The position numbers and the translations under genes were made by a program. From positions 33,377 through 97,376 of the forward strand of contig FTLJ01001177.1 of assembly GCA_900155495.1 (NCBI GenBank): DNA of 64,000 bases. Reading direction: 5' to 3'. The notes under the pieces were generated by a model. That model did not search any database, had not been told where the DNA came from, and was given only the letters and a program-made list of their open reading frames with translations. Below, in pieces: positions 44,294-56,263 of the stretch. Source of the DNA: Porogramme epimiltina (lineage: Eukaryota; Basidiomycota; Agaricomycetes; Polyporales; Polyporaceae). Each line of letters starts with the position of its first letter. Within the stretch, counting starts at the first letter, position 1.

Positions 44294-45725
44294 TCACCAG
44301 CCGAGCTGCTCGTACGTCCAACCCCACACCTTCCCTTCCTTATTCGCCTTGTTGCAAAGTCGTTGGCCGCGGTCTAGCGCGCTGATGCGCTTCACATCTT
44401 CCGATTCAAGAGTTGGGAGCTGTAACGGAGGTACGCACGTCAAAAGAGGCTTCGCATGCATAACTTACAACGACGGCCATGACATACCGTGATATTGTCC
44501 TTCTGCCGCTGTGCATTCGCGCTCTTTGGCACCGCGGAAACGCCCCGGGCGACGTGCCATGCCAATATAACTTGCACGGGGGTGACGTTGTACTTGGTGG
44601 CGAGCTCGCAGATCGTGGGGTCGCTGCGGACGGAGTTGTAGCCCGTGGGCGCGTAAGCGGTGAGGACGATACCCTTCTTGTCGCAATAGTCCTTAAGTTC
44701 TTGCTGGACGAGGTACGGGTGCATCCTACGTGAGGGGATTGCGTAGTGAGGAGGGGGGCACAAAACCGAAGGCAAAGTAACGCTCACTCGACCTGGTTTA
44801 CTGCCGGCACAATCTTCGCAGTCTCAAATAACTTTTCCAGGCTACACAAGCGCGCAAATTGTGAAACTAGGGGACGCAGCAGATGCAAAACATATCTCAC
44901 TTTTTGATTGAGAAGTTGCTAACTCCGATCGCCTTTGCCCTCCCACTCTCGTGTATCTTCTCCATGCGCGCCCACGTCTCGTTGAAGATAGGGGTGTCGT
45001 AACAGACGAGGTTCCCTGTCGCGTCGACAACGTCCTTGCCGTCCGCTAAACAACATGAGTACAAACGCGATGAGCACAACTTGCAGACAACGCACGGTCA
45101 TAGGCAGCCGTTTGCGGCCAGTGCATCAACCACTGTCGGCGAAGTAGTCAGTCGTCACGTAAGCAGGGGCACTGAGGAGCTTGGCTAACGAGGTCAACGT
45201 AATCGGTGTCTAGGCTCTTGAGGGAGTCTTCGAAATACCGCTCAACGAAAACCCCGCCGTGTTGGTTACTTGTGCACGTTAGCTTGCGTCATCCCCACTC
45301 TCATCCACTATGGCACTCACTGCAGCTTCGTCGTGATCCAAATCTGCTCCCGCGGGATACCCGACCTCTTGATTGCTTCCGCCGTCGCCTTCTCAGTACC
45401 TATGCGCTATTGAGCTTCCCGGAACGCATGAACGAAGGTAAACACGCACCATAAGCCCAAGCAGTATCGATCAAACGGTACCCCGACTGTAGAATTCGGG
45501 GTTTGAGCTTTCAACCGTGCCGCAAAGGACCGAGAACTCACCTCAAGCGCAGTGAGCATGAACTTCCATGCATTCGCGCGGTCCTCTGGGGTCATTCCAC
45601 CCCATCCGCCTAGCCCTGCGGCAATCGCCCTCAACACCATGCAACGCGCCACAAACACGCGAACGCGTACCAACAGCAGGCATCATCGCGCCGGTGTTCA
45701 ACTTGAAGAGTGGGACGGGCGACAT
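44294..45725 (-). CDS. Aldo-keto reductase
   Basis: NADPH-dependent carbonyl reductase of the AKR superfamily, cytosolic; substrate not determinable. Ten exons: 45725-45671, 45615-45542, 45486-45450, 45399-45321, 45268-45190, 45132-45096, 45045-44901, 44841-44788, 44725-44488, 44419-44294; 307 aa, all phases agree. Seen: LNTGAMMPAVGLGGWGG, GYRLIDTAWAYGTE with catalytic Asp and Tyr, IWITTKLH with the Lys, DLWLMHWPQT with the His, IGVSNFSIK, PAVNQVEMHPYLVQQEL, VPKSANAQR and a terminal LCNKANKEGKVWGW. The full tetrad and length fit the family. TATAAA at 45795-45800 is 70-75 nt upstream of the ATG. Confidence 0.93.
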
Positions 45726-47370
45726 CGTGTGCGGGGATCGTGGGGTGTGGAGACGGGGACTGTGCAGGTTGGACTGAGTAGGGGGTGTGAGTACTTTATA
45801 CACGCGACAAAGATAGATTGGTTGCCTTACCAAGCACTGTAGAGGATGAATTGGAGCGGGAACGGGGCGGGAAGTGGGGCGAACTAACGTCGTCGCATGA
45901 CTCCAGTGGTCACTGTCTTGTGGATGACGAAAGAGATACGGTTCCGATCGCGGCGCGGGCCTCCCACACACTCATCGATGTCTTCAACGGGCACGCTTGG
46001 CCCGCCCATTCGTGCAAGGGTTCGATTTCTTTTTCAATCTTCGAGTGGACGCGAAAGTTCATTGGTCCAAAATACTTGTGGGTCCATCGGTGCCCCTCGT
46101 GCATGGGCCATGATCGGCCTGTAACAGTTGCAAACAGAGGACCCATAGGTCTTGTTGTTCGACAGAGTGCACGAGCCAGGCAGCCACGTACCCCTTGAGA
46201 TGATCCTTCCTAAGACTAAACTCTCCCCTCGGATACATGCGCATGGCGTAGCTTTGTATAGGGTCTTGTGATTCGTGAAGCTGCCGGGTACTTCCCTTCA
46301 CATCGTGGGGTGGGCTATATCTCTTCATCGACTGTGTCCTCCTTGCACTCTAGTCTCCTGAGCTTCTTCATGCGAGACCTCGAAGTCCCACTATGATAGT
46401 CGTGCAAATCTAGTGAGAATCGTGCAATTAGTTACACCATGTGAACCGACGTCGACGTAGATGGGGCGTACCGCATGCGGATGACCAGCCGAGGTGGTAC
46501 GATGTCCAATGAGCTCATTCACGAAGCGAGGGGAGTTCAGTGAGAGATAGCAGGGATGACACCGACGGAAAGCGGAGGGAACGAAAACAGCTGGTCGCTG
46601 AGACGAATACAAAGGCGGCCTCCTCAACGCTCCTGCATTAGGCGCCAGTCTACCACACATACCCAGCGCTCCAGCGGCCTTTTAAGATGCGTTTTATATC
46701 CCCATAAATCATGAGACAGAAACGAAACCCCCATCCACCAATCAAAGTACCATGTCATAGCGCATAAGACGTCATAATGCACAAGAACGCAAAGGTCCCA
46801 ACACTATTCACTATGAAATAGTCTACCGTACCACTCAAAACATCTTGGCGTAATGTGCGCAACGCGTTCGGATGTACCATGCACTTGAGCGAGTCACACT
46901 TCACGCGCGTATGCAGCCTCAATAGCAAACCAGCGCTGGAATAACAACTACAACATACATGATTGCAATACACATCGTGATACGTGACATCTATGCTAGA
47001 AAGGTACGCTACAACACACAACGACAATACGGGGAGAAAGACGCATGGAGATACAAAAGGGGAGAGACAGGCACAGTGGGCTACTCATGCAGTGCAGTAG
47101 TGAGGTGACGATGAGAGACGGACGCGAGGAGATGAGGAATTGAGGCGAGGGGTAGGATAGAGATATCTAATAAGGTAGAAGGCTGTCCGCACGTAGGTAG
47201 TGACTAGTCGTCACGGATCACTGCTAGGGCAGAGCACCATGAAAGATGCCTGGAATTGTGTCGGATTTCCCTTCCGACTCGTGACCTTCATGAGAACTAG
47301 ATCCTTCGTTTGGATCCTATCGAACGCGACTTGCGGAGCGAGAGGGCTCTGTAAGAGGAAGAATGAGCGC
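45726..47370. other. Intergenic
   Basis: AKR promoter, then 1.5 kb without a recognisable gene. The sequence is of mixed composition with no repeats noticed. Confidence 0.5.
45795..45800 (-). promoter_or_regulatory. TATA box of the aldo-keto reductase gene
   Basis: TATAAA on the minus strand, about 70 nt before the start codon. Confidence 0.5.
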
Positions 47371-47942
47371 CTAAACGATAACGCGATCACGTGATATTAT
47401 ACCGACATGGAGGTAATTGAGGACTTCGCGTCGAATCAATTTGGCCAATTCCAACTTGGTGAAGCTGGGGCCGGCCTTGAAGGTATGAGATTGCCTCAAT
47501 CTGCCGAGGGCTTTCCACTGAATAAAACTATTGAGTGAGCACAGTCGAGCGCAACGAAATGAAATGGTCGTACGCATAAAAGAAAGTCAAAGCCCCGCAC
47601 ATTGGCAGGGAACGCTGGAGCGTCAGCGTCCTCCAAATCCTCATTTCCCTCAGCCACTTCTGCCAAAACCCATCCCGGCTGGCGGCCTTTTCGAAGGAAT
47701 TCCACGCACAATTCCTGCTTGTCGCGATCGTGATATGGGGATGATGGGGGAGTATCGGGACTAATATTCGGCTCGTCCTTCAAGTTCAGACCGACGGAAC
47801 TCCCTCCGGTGCTGCGACCGGGGAGCGCGGCGCCAGGGCATGCACCCTGTAGTGTGCTGAATGCGGAAATCTGCTCCGGGTTTGGCCCCGGGCGCATTGG
47901 GATATCTTGTGGGTCGATCAGGATGATGCCAGTAGAGTCCAT
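47371..47942 (-). CDS. Hypothetical protein
   Basis: Two exons, 47942-47601 and 47517-47371, give 162 aa. Seen: MDSTGIILIDPQDIPMRPGP at the start, a Gly/Ser and acidic middle with PDTPPSSPYHDRDKQEL, then after the intron ALGRLRQSHTFKAGPSFTKL and LAKLIRREVLNYLHVG, which could form amphipathic helices. Donor GTGCGG, acceptor TTCAG. Not recognised. It could be a small regulatory or structural protein; the coding call rests on the ordered composition and clean splice. Confidence 0.5.
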
Positions 47943-49163
47943 TTTTGCCTGTGGATACTTTGAGAAGCAATAGGGCTGTTCAAGGGAAGAGGACAGTCTG
48001 CGCGCAAAGGAGTGCGAGTACGCGAGCAGGTACGAGAGGAGACAGGCGAATGTGTTTCTCGACGCCCTCTCCTCGGCGGATTAAATACGGATACATCCAT
48101 TCGCTTTAGCTTCGCAGACAAAACCCAGCAAAGGCCGCGCAGACCACAGGCGGAGGAGGGCGACCAAAGCGCGGCGCTTACGCCGACACAATGCCCGCGC
48201 GCAATACGCGGCCTCGCAAAAAAAGCCACGGCAAGCGCGAACGCGCCCGCGCGACCCGCTCGCCCGCGCGCTCCGCCAAACGCAGGCCGCAATGGCCCCC
48301 AAAGGGCACCGCGAGCCATTGTGGAGCCTCTGGCGGGCGCGCGCGGCGGGGAGAGAGGAAAGGGGACCGGAGGGAGTCTACTCACCGGGGGGGCGCGCGA
48401 GGCCAATCAAGCCTTTCGCGCGCGGCGCTGCATGGCAGGCGCGCGCGCGGAATGTTCCAGCGCAGGCACCGCCTCTGTGGTCGTGCAGCCAAAGCTACTC
48501 TCATGTGCAGGCCCTAGACTCGTGGCAGTCCCATGAAAGCAGAGGACAAAGGAAGCCTCGTGTCGCTAAGGACCCTTCAGCAAAGGCGACATTGAATCCC
48601 AGTCCGGGCCGAGGACTTGAGGCGGGTTTTTGTGGTCGCAGAGTGTCCACATGGGGGCCAGAGACTAGCAGACGAGCTTGTGGCAGAGGGCGAGCAGCTG
48701 GGGTGGGGGGAAGTCGCAGACACGGGGCGTCATTAATTAGACGCCCGTGAGTGGGATGGTTTACATCACATGCACGTGACCCAACCAGGCACGCGAATTG
48801 CCGAGTTGAGGCAACTGGTCTTGTGCATTGGCCAGTGGGGCCTTGACGGTGTGTATGGGCCCTACATAGCGTTCGCTGTCGATAGGAGTTGGGGACAATA
48901 ACAAGACGCAGTGGCAGTGAAGGATGCGTATGTATTGCAAGATGGGTACTAGGATCGCGAATGCTACATGAGAGGAGACACAGACTGCGGAAGGTGTTGC
49001 AAGCGTATGTATAGCGAATAAAGTATTGCAACGAAAGCACTCTAATTATGCAGCGAGATCTAGGGGAACTGTTCTAGGCGGTCTAGGCGTTCTAAAGTGC
49101 ACGAGGACTGTCTAACCACAAGAACCCAACAAAACAGACGAGGAAACAGAGGGAAGGGAGAGA
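47943..49163. other. Intergenic with GC-rich island
   Basis: 48010-48480 is strongly GC-rich with many CGCG steps and purine blocks, and open in several frames on both strands, which is compositional. It lies directly upstream of the gene at 47371-47942 and probably acts as its promoter island. The rest shows nothing. Confidence 0.45.
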
Positions 49164-51233
49164 TTACGCGGCGGCACGCTTCGACCGCGCGCGGATCGAT
49201 TTACCGTACCGGTAGAAGAGGAAGGGGATGGGGATCTACGAGAGTGACAGGTCAGCATACGATTAACCACAGGAGACACGCAGAGCCACTCACCATAGCG
49301 AGGGAGATGAAGGCCCACGTCGACGCTGCCCAGCCATTGCCAAGGTTGTGGTACATGGCGGTGATGAACAACGGCATCGCAGCGCCCGACCCGGAACGGA
49401 TGACAGTCTTCGCGGCGAGGGCAGAAGCGACGTATCCCGGGAACGCGTCGATGAGGTACGCGTTGGCGGAGAAGTAGATGATGACCACTGGGAGCGGACA
49501 TGAGTCAGCGATGTGGAACGCCCGATCCAAAGACCAAGACTCACTTCCGAAACCGAATGGGATACCGGAAGAGACAGGGCCGACCCAGTTACCACCGCCA
49601 GGGGCGACGTAGGGAGGACTCGTCCAACCGAAGATGAACAGGGAGATGGGCACGAACCAGCACCCGATCATCATACCCGGGAGACGATCCTCGGGGTCGG
49701 CGTGACCGCCCTTGGCCTCGGCGCGTCGGAGGTAGTCGCGCTCGATGCGGGGCGTGACGAAGAGCGCAAGACCGAGACCGATGAGGACTGAGCAGAACGT
49801 GACGCCGACGAGGCCGTCGTTCCAGCGGTAGTCTTCGGCGAAGACGACGGGGAAGGAGAAGAAGAAGGCGTAGAGGAGGCCGTAGATAAGCGCGATGTAG
49901 AGGCTCATGAGGAGCAGGATCGGCTCGGTGAGGATCATCTCTGTGGGAGAAGCATCAATCAGATAAGAGACGAGAGCGACGAAGAAGAATATGCCTACGG
50001 AAGGGGCGGAGGAGGGTTTCGGTCAAGATCTGGCTGAGTGACGCCTTGAACAGTTCTTGCTCAGTGGTGATCGTGATATCCCCGGTTTCCTCGCGCAGAC
50101 GCTGCGCACGCCTCTTGAGGAGGGCAGGCGCGAACGTCTCCGGGAGGGTCATCGTGAAGAGGGTGACGACACCCGCAAAGATCATGTTCACCCAGATAAT
50201 CCATCGCCATCCGACCGTCTCGCCGATGAAACCACCGACGATGGGACCGAGGACGGGACCGCCGTAAGGGGCTGCGGCGAAGAGCGCGATTGCGAGACCA
50301 CGCTCATTGTTATCCCAAACGTCGGAGATGGTACCACCGGCGAGGGTGAGGGGTGCGGAGGCGAAGAAGCCACAGAAGAAACGGCAGATAAGGAGTGTCT
50401 GTATGTTCGTGGCGACGGCGCAAGGGATGTTGAAAATGACGTAGAAGAGACTGGGGATGATCCAGATGGGTCGGCGGCCGTACAACTCACTCTGAGAACA
50501 CTGTGAGCAAAGATGCCGTAGGAACGAGATAGGGAGCAAGGAAAACTTACCAGAGGTGACCATGCCAACGGACCGAGACCAAACCCAACGACCATGAGAG
50601 AGACGGTCAAGGCAGTCACGACTTCGCCGACATGGAACTCTTCTTCAATGTCGCTGAAGTCGCCGGTGATGACTGCACTTGCAAACGCAACCTGGACGAC
50701 GGCAATAGCGCATACAGCCGTGATATCTGTAGGCGCGCGTGAGTACGAGACCAGAGAACGACGCTGAGGGGGCTCGACGTACACCAACGGTAAAGCGAAG
50801 ACCAATTTCGCGGATCTTCAGGATCGTCCTCCTTCCATGTTACAAGCTTCATCTGCTTCAGCTCGGCTGCCTTCTCGGGATCTGCGAGGGCTTGCGGGAG
50901 GCGGTAGACGCGCGATGGGACGGGGCGGAGCGCGAGGTCCGCGGCCATGTAGCCCGACTCGGACACCGCACGGTACTCGTTCGTGAAGCCACCGCGGCTG
51001 AGATCGGTGGTGCCGAACGGGAACGAGAGATCGGGGCGGGTGTCATTGTGGGACTCATGCGAGCGCGTACGGGTGAGGGTGAGGTTGTTGTGGTCGCGGG
51101 CGGGGGCGGTGCCCTCGGGGAAGGCAACGTGCGGCTCGTGCTTTTCTTTGCGGTGAGGATGTGAGGAGTGGTGGGCGTCCTCGGGGATGGCGATCGTCGA
51201 GGTCTCGCTCTGAGGCATTGAGGGTGCCGTCAT
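49164..51233 (-). CDS. MFS transporter, DHA1-type drug:H+ antiporter
   Basis: Plasma-membrane major facilitator protein, probably exporting drugs, toxins or polyamines. Exons: 51233-50783, 50726-50551, 50491-49999, 49940-49545, 49487-49294, 49235-49164; 593 aa, phases agree. Seen: a long hydrophilic N-terminus ending TWKEDDPEDPRNWS (the usual DHA1 lead-in), about 12 membrane segments, FGLGPLAWSPLSELYGRRP (motif A region), LLICRFFCGFFASAP, the antiporter motif C region AAPYGGPVLGPIVGGFIGE, WRWIIWVNMIFAG, and AANTVIRS-like AAKTVIRSGSGAAMPLF. The C-terminus FLFYRYGKSIRARS is typical. TATATAA at 51359-51365 lies about 126 nt upstream. Substrate not determinable. Confidence 0.93.
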
Positions 51234-52418
51234 GGCGGGCGTAGGGAAGGTCGTGAAGAGGGAAGAGAAAGGAAACAGAAAAGAAAAGAGACCGAAACCG
51301 GAACCGGAAAGCAGGATAGCGGGACGGAGGTTAAGGTCGCCATCGAGGGGATTTTATCTTATATAGGGGAATGTCTGGGAGGGTTGCGGAGTTGTACGGA
51401 CCCACACGCCATCGGAGATGAAGGATGGAGACAGGGGAGGCCGGACTGCCTTGGCCCGATCCTGGCTTGTCCCGAACGGACTCGAAAGTCGAGGCTGAAC
51501 ATTTGGTCGGGACACCGACTTGTTACGACAAATGCCCTTTTTGGTGCATAAACGGAAGCAGAATGTCGGCCGTCGGCGCATGTCCGACATTCCGACCGTT
51601 GGCCGAGCGGTCACCGAGGGAGATCTGTAGGGGGCATTCCGTTAAATCCCGTGCGGGGTAGAGGGGGATAGGGGCGGTCTACAACGTCGTCGCGTCGACT
51701 GTGAGCGAGCTGGAGTAGTGGAGGGGAGGCTAAAATTACCCATGGGAAGGATAAATGGACCTACAATGAGTAAACAAACTAAGATTTTGCTAGCTTCTTC
51801 GAGTCGACGAGACTGCAATTCAAAGAGGTCGGGAGCAAGTTCCGCAAGCGCTCACCTGACGCGGGATCGACGCGGGTGAGTTCGGGCTGTTTGCCACGCG
51901 AAACGACCGATATGGTAGCCGTGGGAGCTCCGCACGCGGAACGGCCCTTGCGTGCTCCGATGCCTCGATCACGCCCGATCGTAGCCGTACACGATATTCA
52001 ACGCCTTGCCTCCGGCCCAGCCCTCCCCGGATTCTGCCTCTTTACTCTCCGTACGCCTGCATCTGTGCTTGTAAGCCATGTTCGCGAACCCGGGGCGCTC
52101 TCACCACCTCCTCGCGGAATGCGTCGTTACCCCTACGTCAGCCCATCTTCAGAGTCAATCATGTCCGCCAAAATCGGATACACCACGGACAGGCCATTGC
52201 GCAAGGCCAACAGACTCGTCAAGTACCACCCTCCATCTTCATCAGCGCCGGTAGGGCGCGCCCTGGTCGGCAGCTTCTCGCCCCTCTCCCAACGACAAAT
52301 TCCGTGCAATAACGAGAGTGCATGATCAAGCCCCAGGCGGACGTTCCCACTCATTCATACGTTCCGTCCCATTCTCATCGCCCATCATCCTGCGCCTCTC
52401 TTCCTATCGCCCTTCGTT
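51234..52418. other. Divergent intergenic region
   Basis: Promoters of the MFS gene (minus) and of the DUF1963-like gene (plus). The last 500 bp has distant counterparts at 57900-58221 and 62000-62329 (for example GTCAATC...GCCG...CCAGA and the AAGTACCACCCTCC...TCTTCATC run), showing that the duplicated block begins upstream of the gene. Confidence 0.45.
51359..51365 (-). promoter_or_regulatory. TATA box of the MFS gene
   Basis: TATATAA on the minus strand, 126-132 nt before the ATG at 51233. Confidence 0.45.
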
Positions 52419-53428
52419 ATGGCTGAAGACACTCCCACCCTCGACCTCTCGACCCCCTATTTCCCCGTCTTCGCCGATCCCTCTTCGACACCCAAGTCAA
52501 TTCTCGACCCAGACGTGTCTGCAATCCTCGGAGGCTCTACCCCCGCGCTCCATCCCACCGAGCCCTGGCCCCGTTGTGGCGAGTGCGGCGAACTGCTGAT
52601 CCCATACATCCAGATCAACCTCGCCTCGCCGCGCACCCCCGCCGAGTTCTGCGCCCGCTTCTCAGGATTAGCGCTCGAGGAGGGCGAGACACCCATCCTG
52701 CAGGTGTGGGTGTGCGCGGCGGACGAGAACGCGGAATGCCTCACCAACTCGGTCGTCAGCTCCCCCGATGCCAGGGCATCGGTCATTCGCATCCTCTGCG
52801 TTGCCGACGTGGATCTCGCTGCATCTGCTGCGGCGCGCGATGCCCTTGGTACCCCGGATGGTGGAGAAAGACACGGTGGAAAAGAACACGATGGAGATGG
52901 AGGGGAGGTTGGAGAGGAAGAGGACGAGGATGGGGAGCCAGCGGGCATACGATTCTCCGTCACCGAGCGTGTCATTGCAGGCTGGACGTCGGGGAATCCG
53001 GAAGTCATGCATTGGGAGTTCAACTATGAGCTTCCAGAAGACGTATACGCGATGCATGAGCCAAAACACGGACTGAAGCTCCTGGGTTGGCCCCTGCAAG
53101 GTTCGTTTCCCGTCACTGTCTTGTTCCCATAAGGCATGCGTTCATGAGGGTTCTGGCACTTAGGAAAGTACTGGTCGTCCAAAGAGCAATGCGAGGAAGG
53201 GGAGGCGGTGCATAATACGTACCGCACGATACTCCAGTTGGGCACCTATATTCAATATGACTACGAGGTGCGTACGTCCATCTTGCGGAAAACTGTTCGC
53301 TCATTTCAACGTAATAGGACAATGAAGACGCAGGTTTGAACATGATATATACAATAGGGAACGTATACGTCGACCAGTGTGATCTTCATCCGAAGTCGTT
53401 CGCTTTGGCTATCAGCGGAGATTGGTGA
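52419..53428 (+). CDS. DUF1963-like protein (YwqG-type), intact copy
   Basis: Exons 52419-53100, 53164-53267, 53318-53428; 298 aa. Seen: STPYFPVFADPSSTPKS, then WPRCGECGELLIPYIQINLA with a Cys pair, EEGETPILQVWVCAAD, an acidic linker (EVGEEEDEDGE), VTERVIAGWTSGNPEVMHWE, and after intron 1 GKYWSSKEQCEEGE...ILQLGTYIQYDYE and TIGNVYVDQCDLHPKSFALA. The CGEC...IPYIQIN arrangement and the C-terminal pattern suggest the DUF1963/YwqG family, function unknown; this assignment is moderate. It is the parent form of the two broken copies at 58222 and 62330. The next gene is convergent. Confidence 0.72.
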
Positions 53429-54019
53429 CAATACAAATCGTGTGTACGATATCACAATTATTTGTGTCTGACGTCTCGTTAAAATGCGCCATCCATTGCA
53501 GAACTTCGTAACCCATCATTACGAAACATGACGACTGACGTCGTATATGGGCCCAGTCGCTGAACATAACCCCGTTACTCTCCACCGTCTCCCTCTACGA
53601 ATAGAGGCACCTCTAGTCTTAGATTCCTCGCCCCACATTTCTCTGTACCCATACGTCTCCACCTACACTTGCACAATGTCTCAGTACATTCTCTAACCGG
53701 ATCCCGGGAAGCCACTGTGATGTAGGCGACCTTATACTGCTTTCATCGAGCCCTAGAGATGGTGTGCGTTTTATAAGCTACGATAGCGAGGATAGCAAAA
53801 AATACGTAAGCTCATACAAAGCATGTTGCAATCATTCCAAAGCTGAACCAGACCTATACCCTAGAACCCATGCCCGGACAGTGTCCATCTTATCCCTCAA
53901 TCGCATGCCGTGGAGGCGCCCTCTGATCCTTCCCGCTGCACACTCGCCTCGTCCTCCCGCAGCAGCATCTCTCACCCACTTTCCCTCTACGACCCACAAT
54001 TCCCCCAGTGACGCCCCTG
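53429..54019. repeat. Spacer of the duplicated block, unit 1
   Basis: Corresponds in position and in short runs (ATGATATCACAATTATTTG against GTACGATATCACAATTATTTG) to 59178-59620. No gene seen. Confidence 0.45.
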
Positions 54020-55012
54020 TTACACTAGCCCATCGGGATGGCGTCTTTCGGGGAAGAAGAAGGATATGAGTGCGCGTCCCGCTTCGCGCTCGATGTTCTC
54101 CACCTCCACCAGCGTCTCCATATCATCTTTTCCTTGCACGACCCGCGTTTCCTTTTCCGCGAACTTGAAGCCCAGCGCGGATGGCGCACGCCACGTCTGC
54201 GCGGCGTACGCGGCGTGCGTGAAGCCCGGTGCCCATACTGCGACGAGGCACCACGCGTCGGCGACGGCGAGGCGCGAAAAGGCGGCGGTGAGGAACCACA
54301 TGGCAATGAGGAAGAATGGGACGCCGACGAGGCGCGCGCAGCCGCGGGCAAGCAAAGGCGCCCGCTTCTGGGGGAGGTCCTCGAGGCTGGCCGCACCGGC
54401 TTCGCTGACTACGACGACCGCGTCCGTTGCGTCGCGCCCGGCCGTGATGCAGATGACCTCCCGCTGGCCACGGGGGATGATGCGGACGGCCTTCATGTCT
54501 TCGTGACGGGCCCAACGAAGGAGCTCCCAAATGATGAACCCCAATAACGCATCCAACGCGGTGGCTGTGAGGACGGCCGCGGACGCGATGCCGATCTGGG
54601 CGAGGACTCCCGCGAAGGCGAGCTGGGCTACCATCGTGAAAAGTGACCATCGAGCGACTTGATCCGCGGCCGCAGACGGGATTCCGGGGAACTGGGAGGT
54701 GTAAAGGAGAGTAACTCGAAGGGCGCCGCGACGCTGGCGGCGGCGTCGATAGGAACCCACACTAGCCCATAGGAGGTGCTCGAGCATCGGGGAGTAGTTG
54801 GTGGACAATGTTCCTGACTGCACGTTGATGATCGCGCACGGCTGGTCGGTGGATGGTGTGGTGTAAGGGAGGAGGTAGTTGAGGAGTGCGATCCAATTAG
54901 TAGAGAGGAGCGTGGCAGTGGGCGTGACCTGTGCGCGCCCTAGAATGTTGCATATTGTAGCGAACAACCCTAGCAAGATTGAGCGAGGATGCCCATAATC
55001 AAGGGTGGCCAT
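54020..55012 (-). CDS. Multi-pass membrane protein, duplicate A
   Basis: Single exon, 330 aa. Seen: ILLGLFATICNILGRA near the N-terminus, then FTMVAQLAFAGVLAQIGIAS, ALDALLGFIIWELLRW, a soluble loop with IIPRGQREVICITAGRD, and VPFFLIAMWFLTAAF plus WCLVAVWAPGF hydrophobic segments, ending in a charged ERRHPDGLV. Probably four membrane helices. No known family. Very high identity to the gene at 59621-60619, including introns-free structure and the terminal sequence. Ser/Thr-rich near residues 45-60. Start ATG is followed by ALDYG-like MATLDYGHP, matching MAMPDYWHP in the duplicate. Confidence 0.78.
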   Translation of the reverse strand: MATLDYGHPRSILLGLFATICNILGRAQVTPTATLLSTNWIALLNYLLPYTTPSTDQPCAIINVQSGTLSTNYSPMLEHLLWASVGSYRRRRQRRGALRVTLLYTSQFPGIPSAAADQVARWSLFTMVAQLAFAGVLAQIGIASAAVLTATALDALLGFIIWELLRWARHEDMKAVRIIPRGQREVICITAGRDATDAVVVVSEAGAASLEDLPQKRAPLLARGCARLVGVPFFLIAMWFLTAAFSRLAVADAWCLVAVWAPGFTHAAYAAQTWRAPSALGFKFAEKETRVVQGKDDMETLVEVENIEREAGRALISFFFPERRHPDGLV

Positions 55013-56263
55013 GTTGGTGCCCGTATCCGCTGTGCGCGGAAATTTGAGGGAGGTAAGGTGGAAGGATGTTGAGTGGAATGGAGGAGTAAGGTGGAAGGAC
55101 GTTAAATGCCAACTGTGAACGGAATTCAGTACATGCTACCTCGAGAGCAGTCGCGAGCAGGCGCGGGAGGCTCACATGCACTCGGCAGGCGCCCACTATG
55201 AGGCGGGTTTTCGGACTTTATTCCCTATCTAGTGCTCAATCATCACTGACCCGCGCCCATTCACTGACCTTCGCCCGTGGCCCGCGCCCATGGGCGTGTG
55301 AATATCATGTGCTCGACGAAGGGGGACATTGCTCGACCGGCTCTCAGAGCTCCCGAGCACACCGGAGCAAACTTTTTTTTCCTGATGTACGTAGGTTACA
55401 GCCCCTCGCGGTGACGAGCATCGCGAGCTCCGCCGCGTTCGCGCCCCTGCTCAAGATGCTGCGCGCGCTCTCGACGACCATGGACAGCGAGACGTGGGGC
55501 TTCCAGGTCGCGGACGCTGTCGAGACAGCCGTACCCGCGCTCCAGGAAGTGCGCTGTGCTTTCCTTCATTATGCTGTGCCATGTGCTGTGTACCGACCCG
55601 CCCGTCGGATATTTCCGGCGAATCTGCTTATTACCCATGCTGCGCCGTGGTGCAAGGACACCCCTGCATCGGCGGACGCTCAGACGCTCGTGCTCGAGAC
55701 GCTCCGTCAGTCGGGCATCCTGTTGTAGCCCATCATGCCGGACAAAGCGTTGCTGCTGCGGGACTCGCTCGGGGTAGCTGCTTCGCAGCGGACGACGAAT
55801 GCCATGTTTGGGAAGTCTGAGCTGATAGAAGTGCGTTCCGGGGTGCGGCTGTTCGATGTAGATATGTCCAGGCTGTAGATTGTGATGGTGGCAACGCGCG
55901 AAGCTGCCAACGAGCCGATGGGATGCCGATTGGCCAAAACCGAGGGAGGGGGGGACGCATAGCTGAATTTATTAGAAGTTGTCCGAAGGAGCGGCGAAAC
56001 ACTGTAATGTTTGTCAACCCTCTCCCATTGCTCATGCGCTCCATTCACCTTCGCGCGAAGCCCACCCTCCCATGCGTTCGGCTTCGCGTGATTAGAGTTT
56101 GTCAATCAAGGTCGCGCGTAGACCCGTGCCGACCTGTGAGCAGGACGTGGTAGCTACGTGCCGCCGGACCCTCAGGGACCCAGGCCCCGTAGAACACCAG
56201 AGCTATCCGCCAGACAAGAGTCAAGACGACTAGTGGCACCGCCCCACTAGACCTTCGTGAATT
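55013..56263. other. Intergenic with unexplained open segment
   Basis: Plus-strand 55420-55560 reads FAPLLKMLRALSTTMDSETW and GFQVADAVETAVPALQE, which looks like a coding helix-rich fragment, but it has no start, and frames close around it. Probably debris of a gene. The remainder has nothing recognisable. Confidence 0.4.

Noticed and set aside
48010..48520. Several long open frames on both strands
   Set aside because: All follow from GC-rich composition; Arg/Ala/Gly-rich products, no motif and no splice sites in context.
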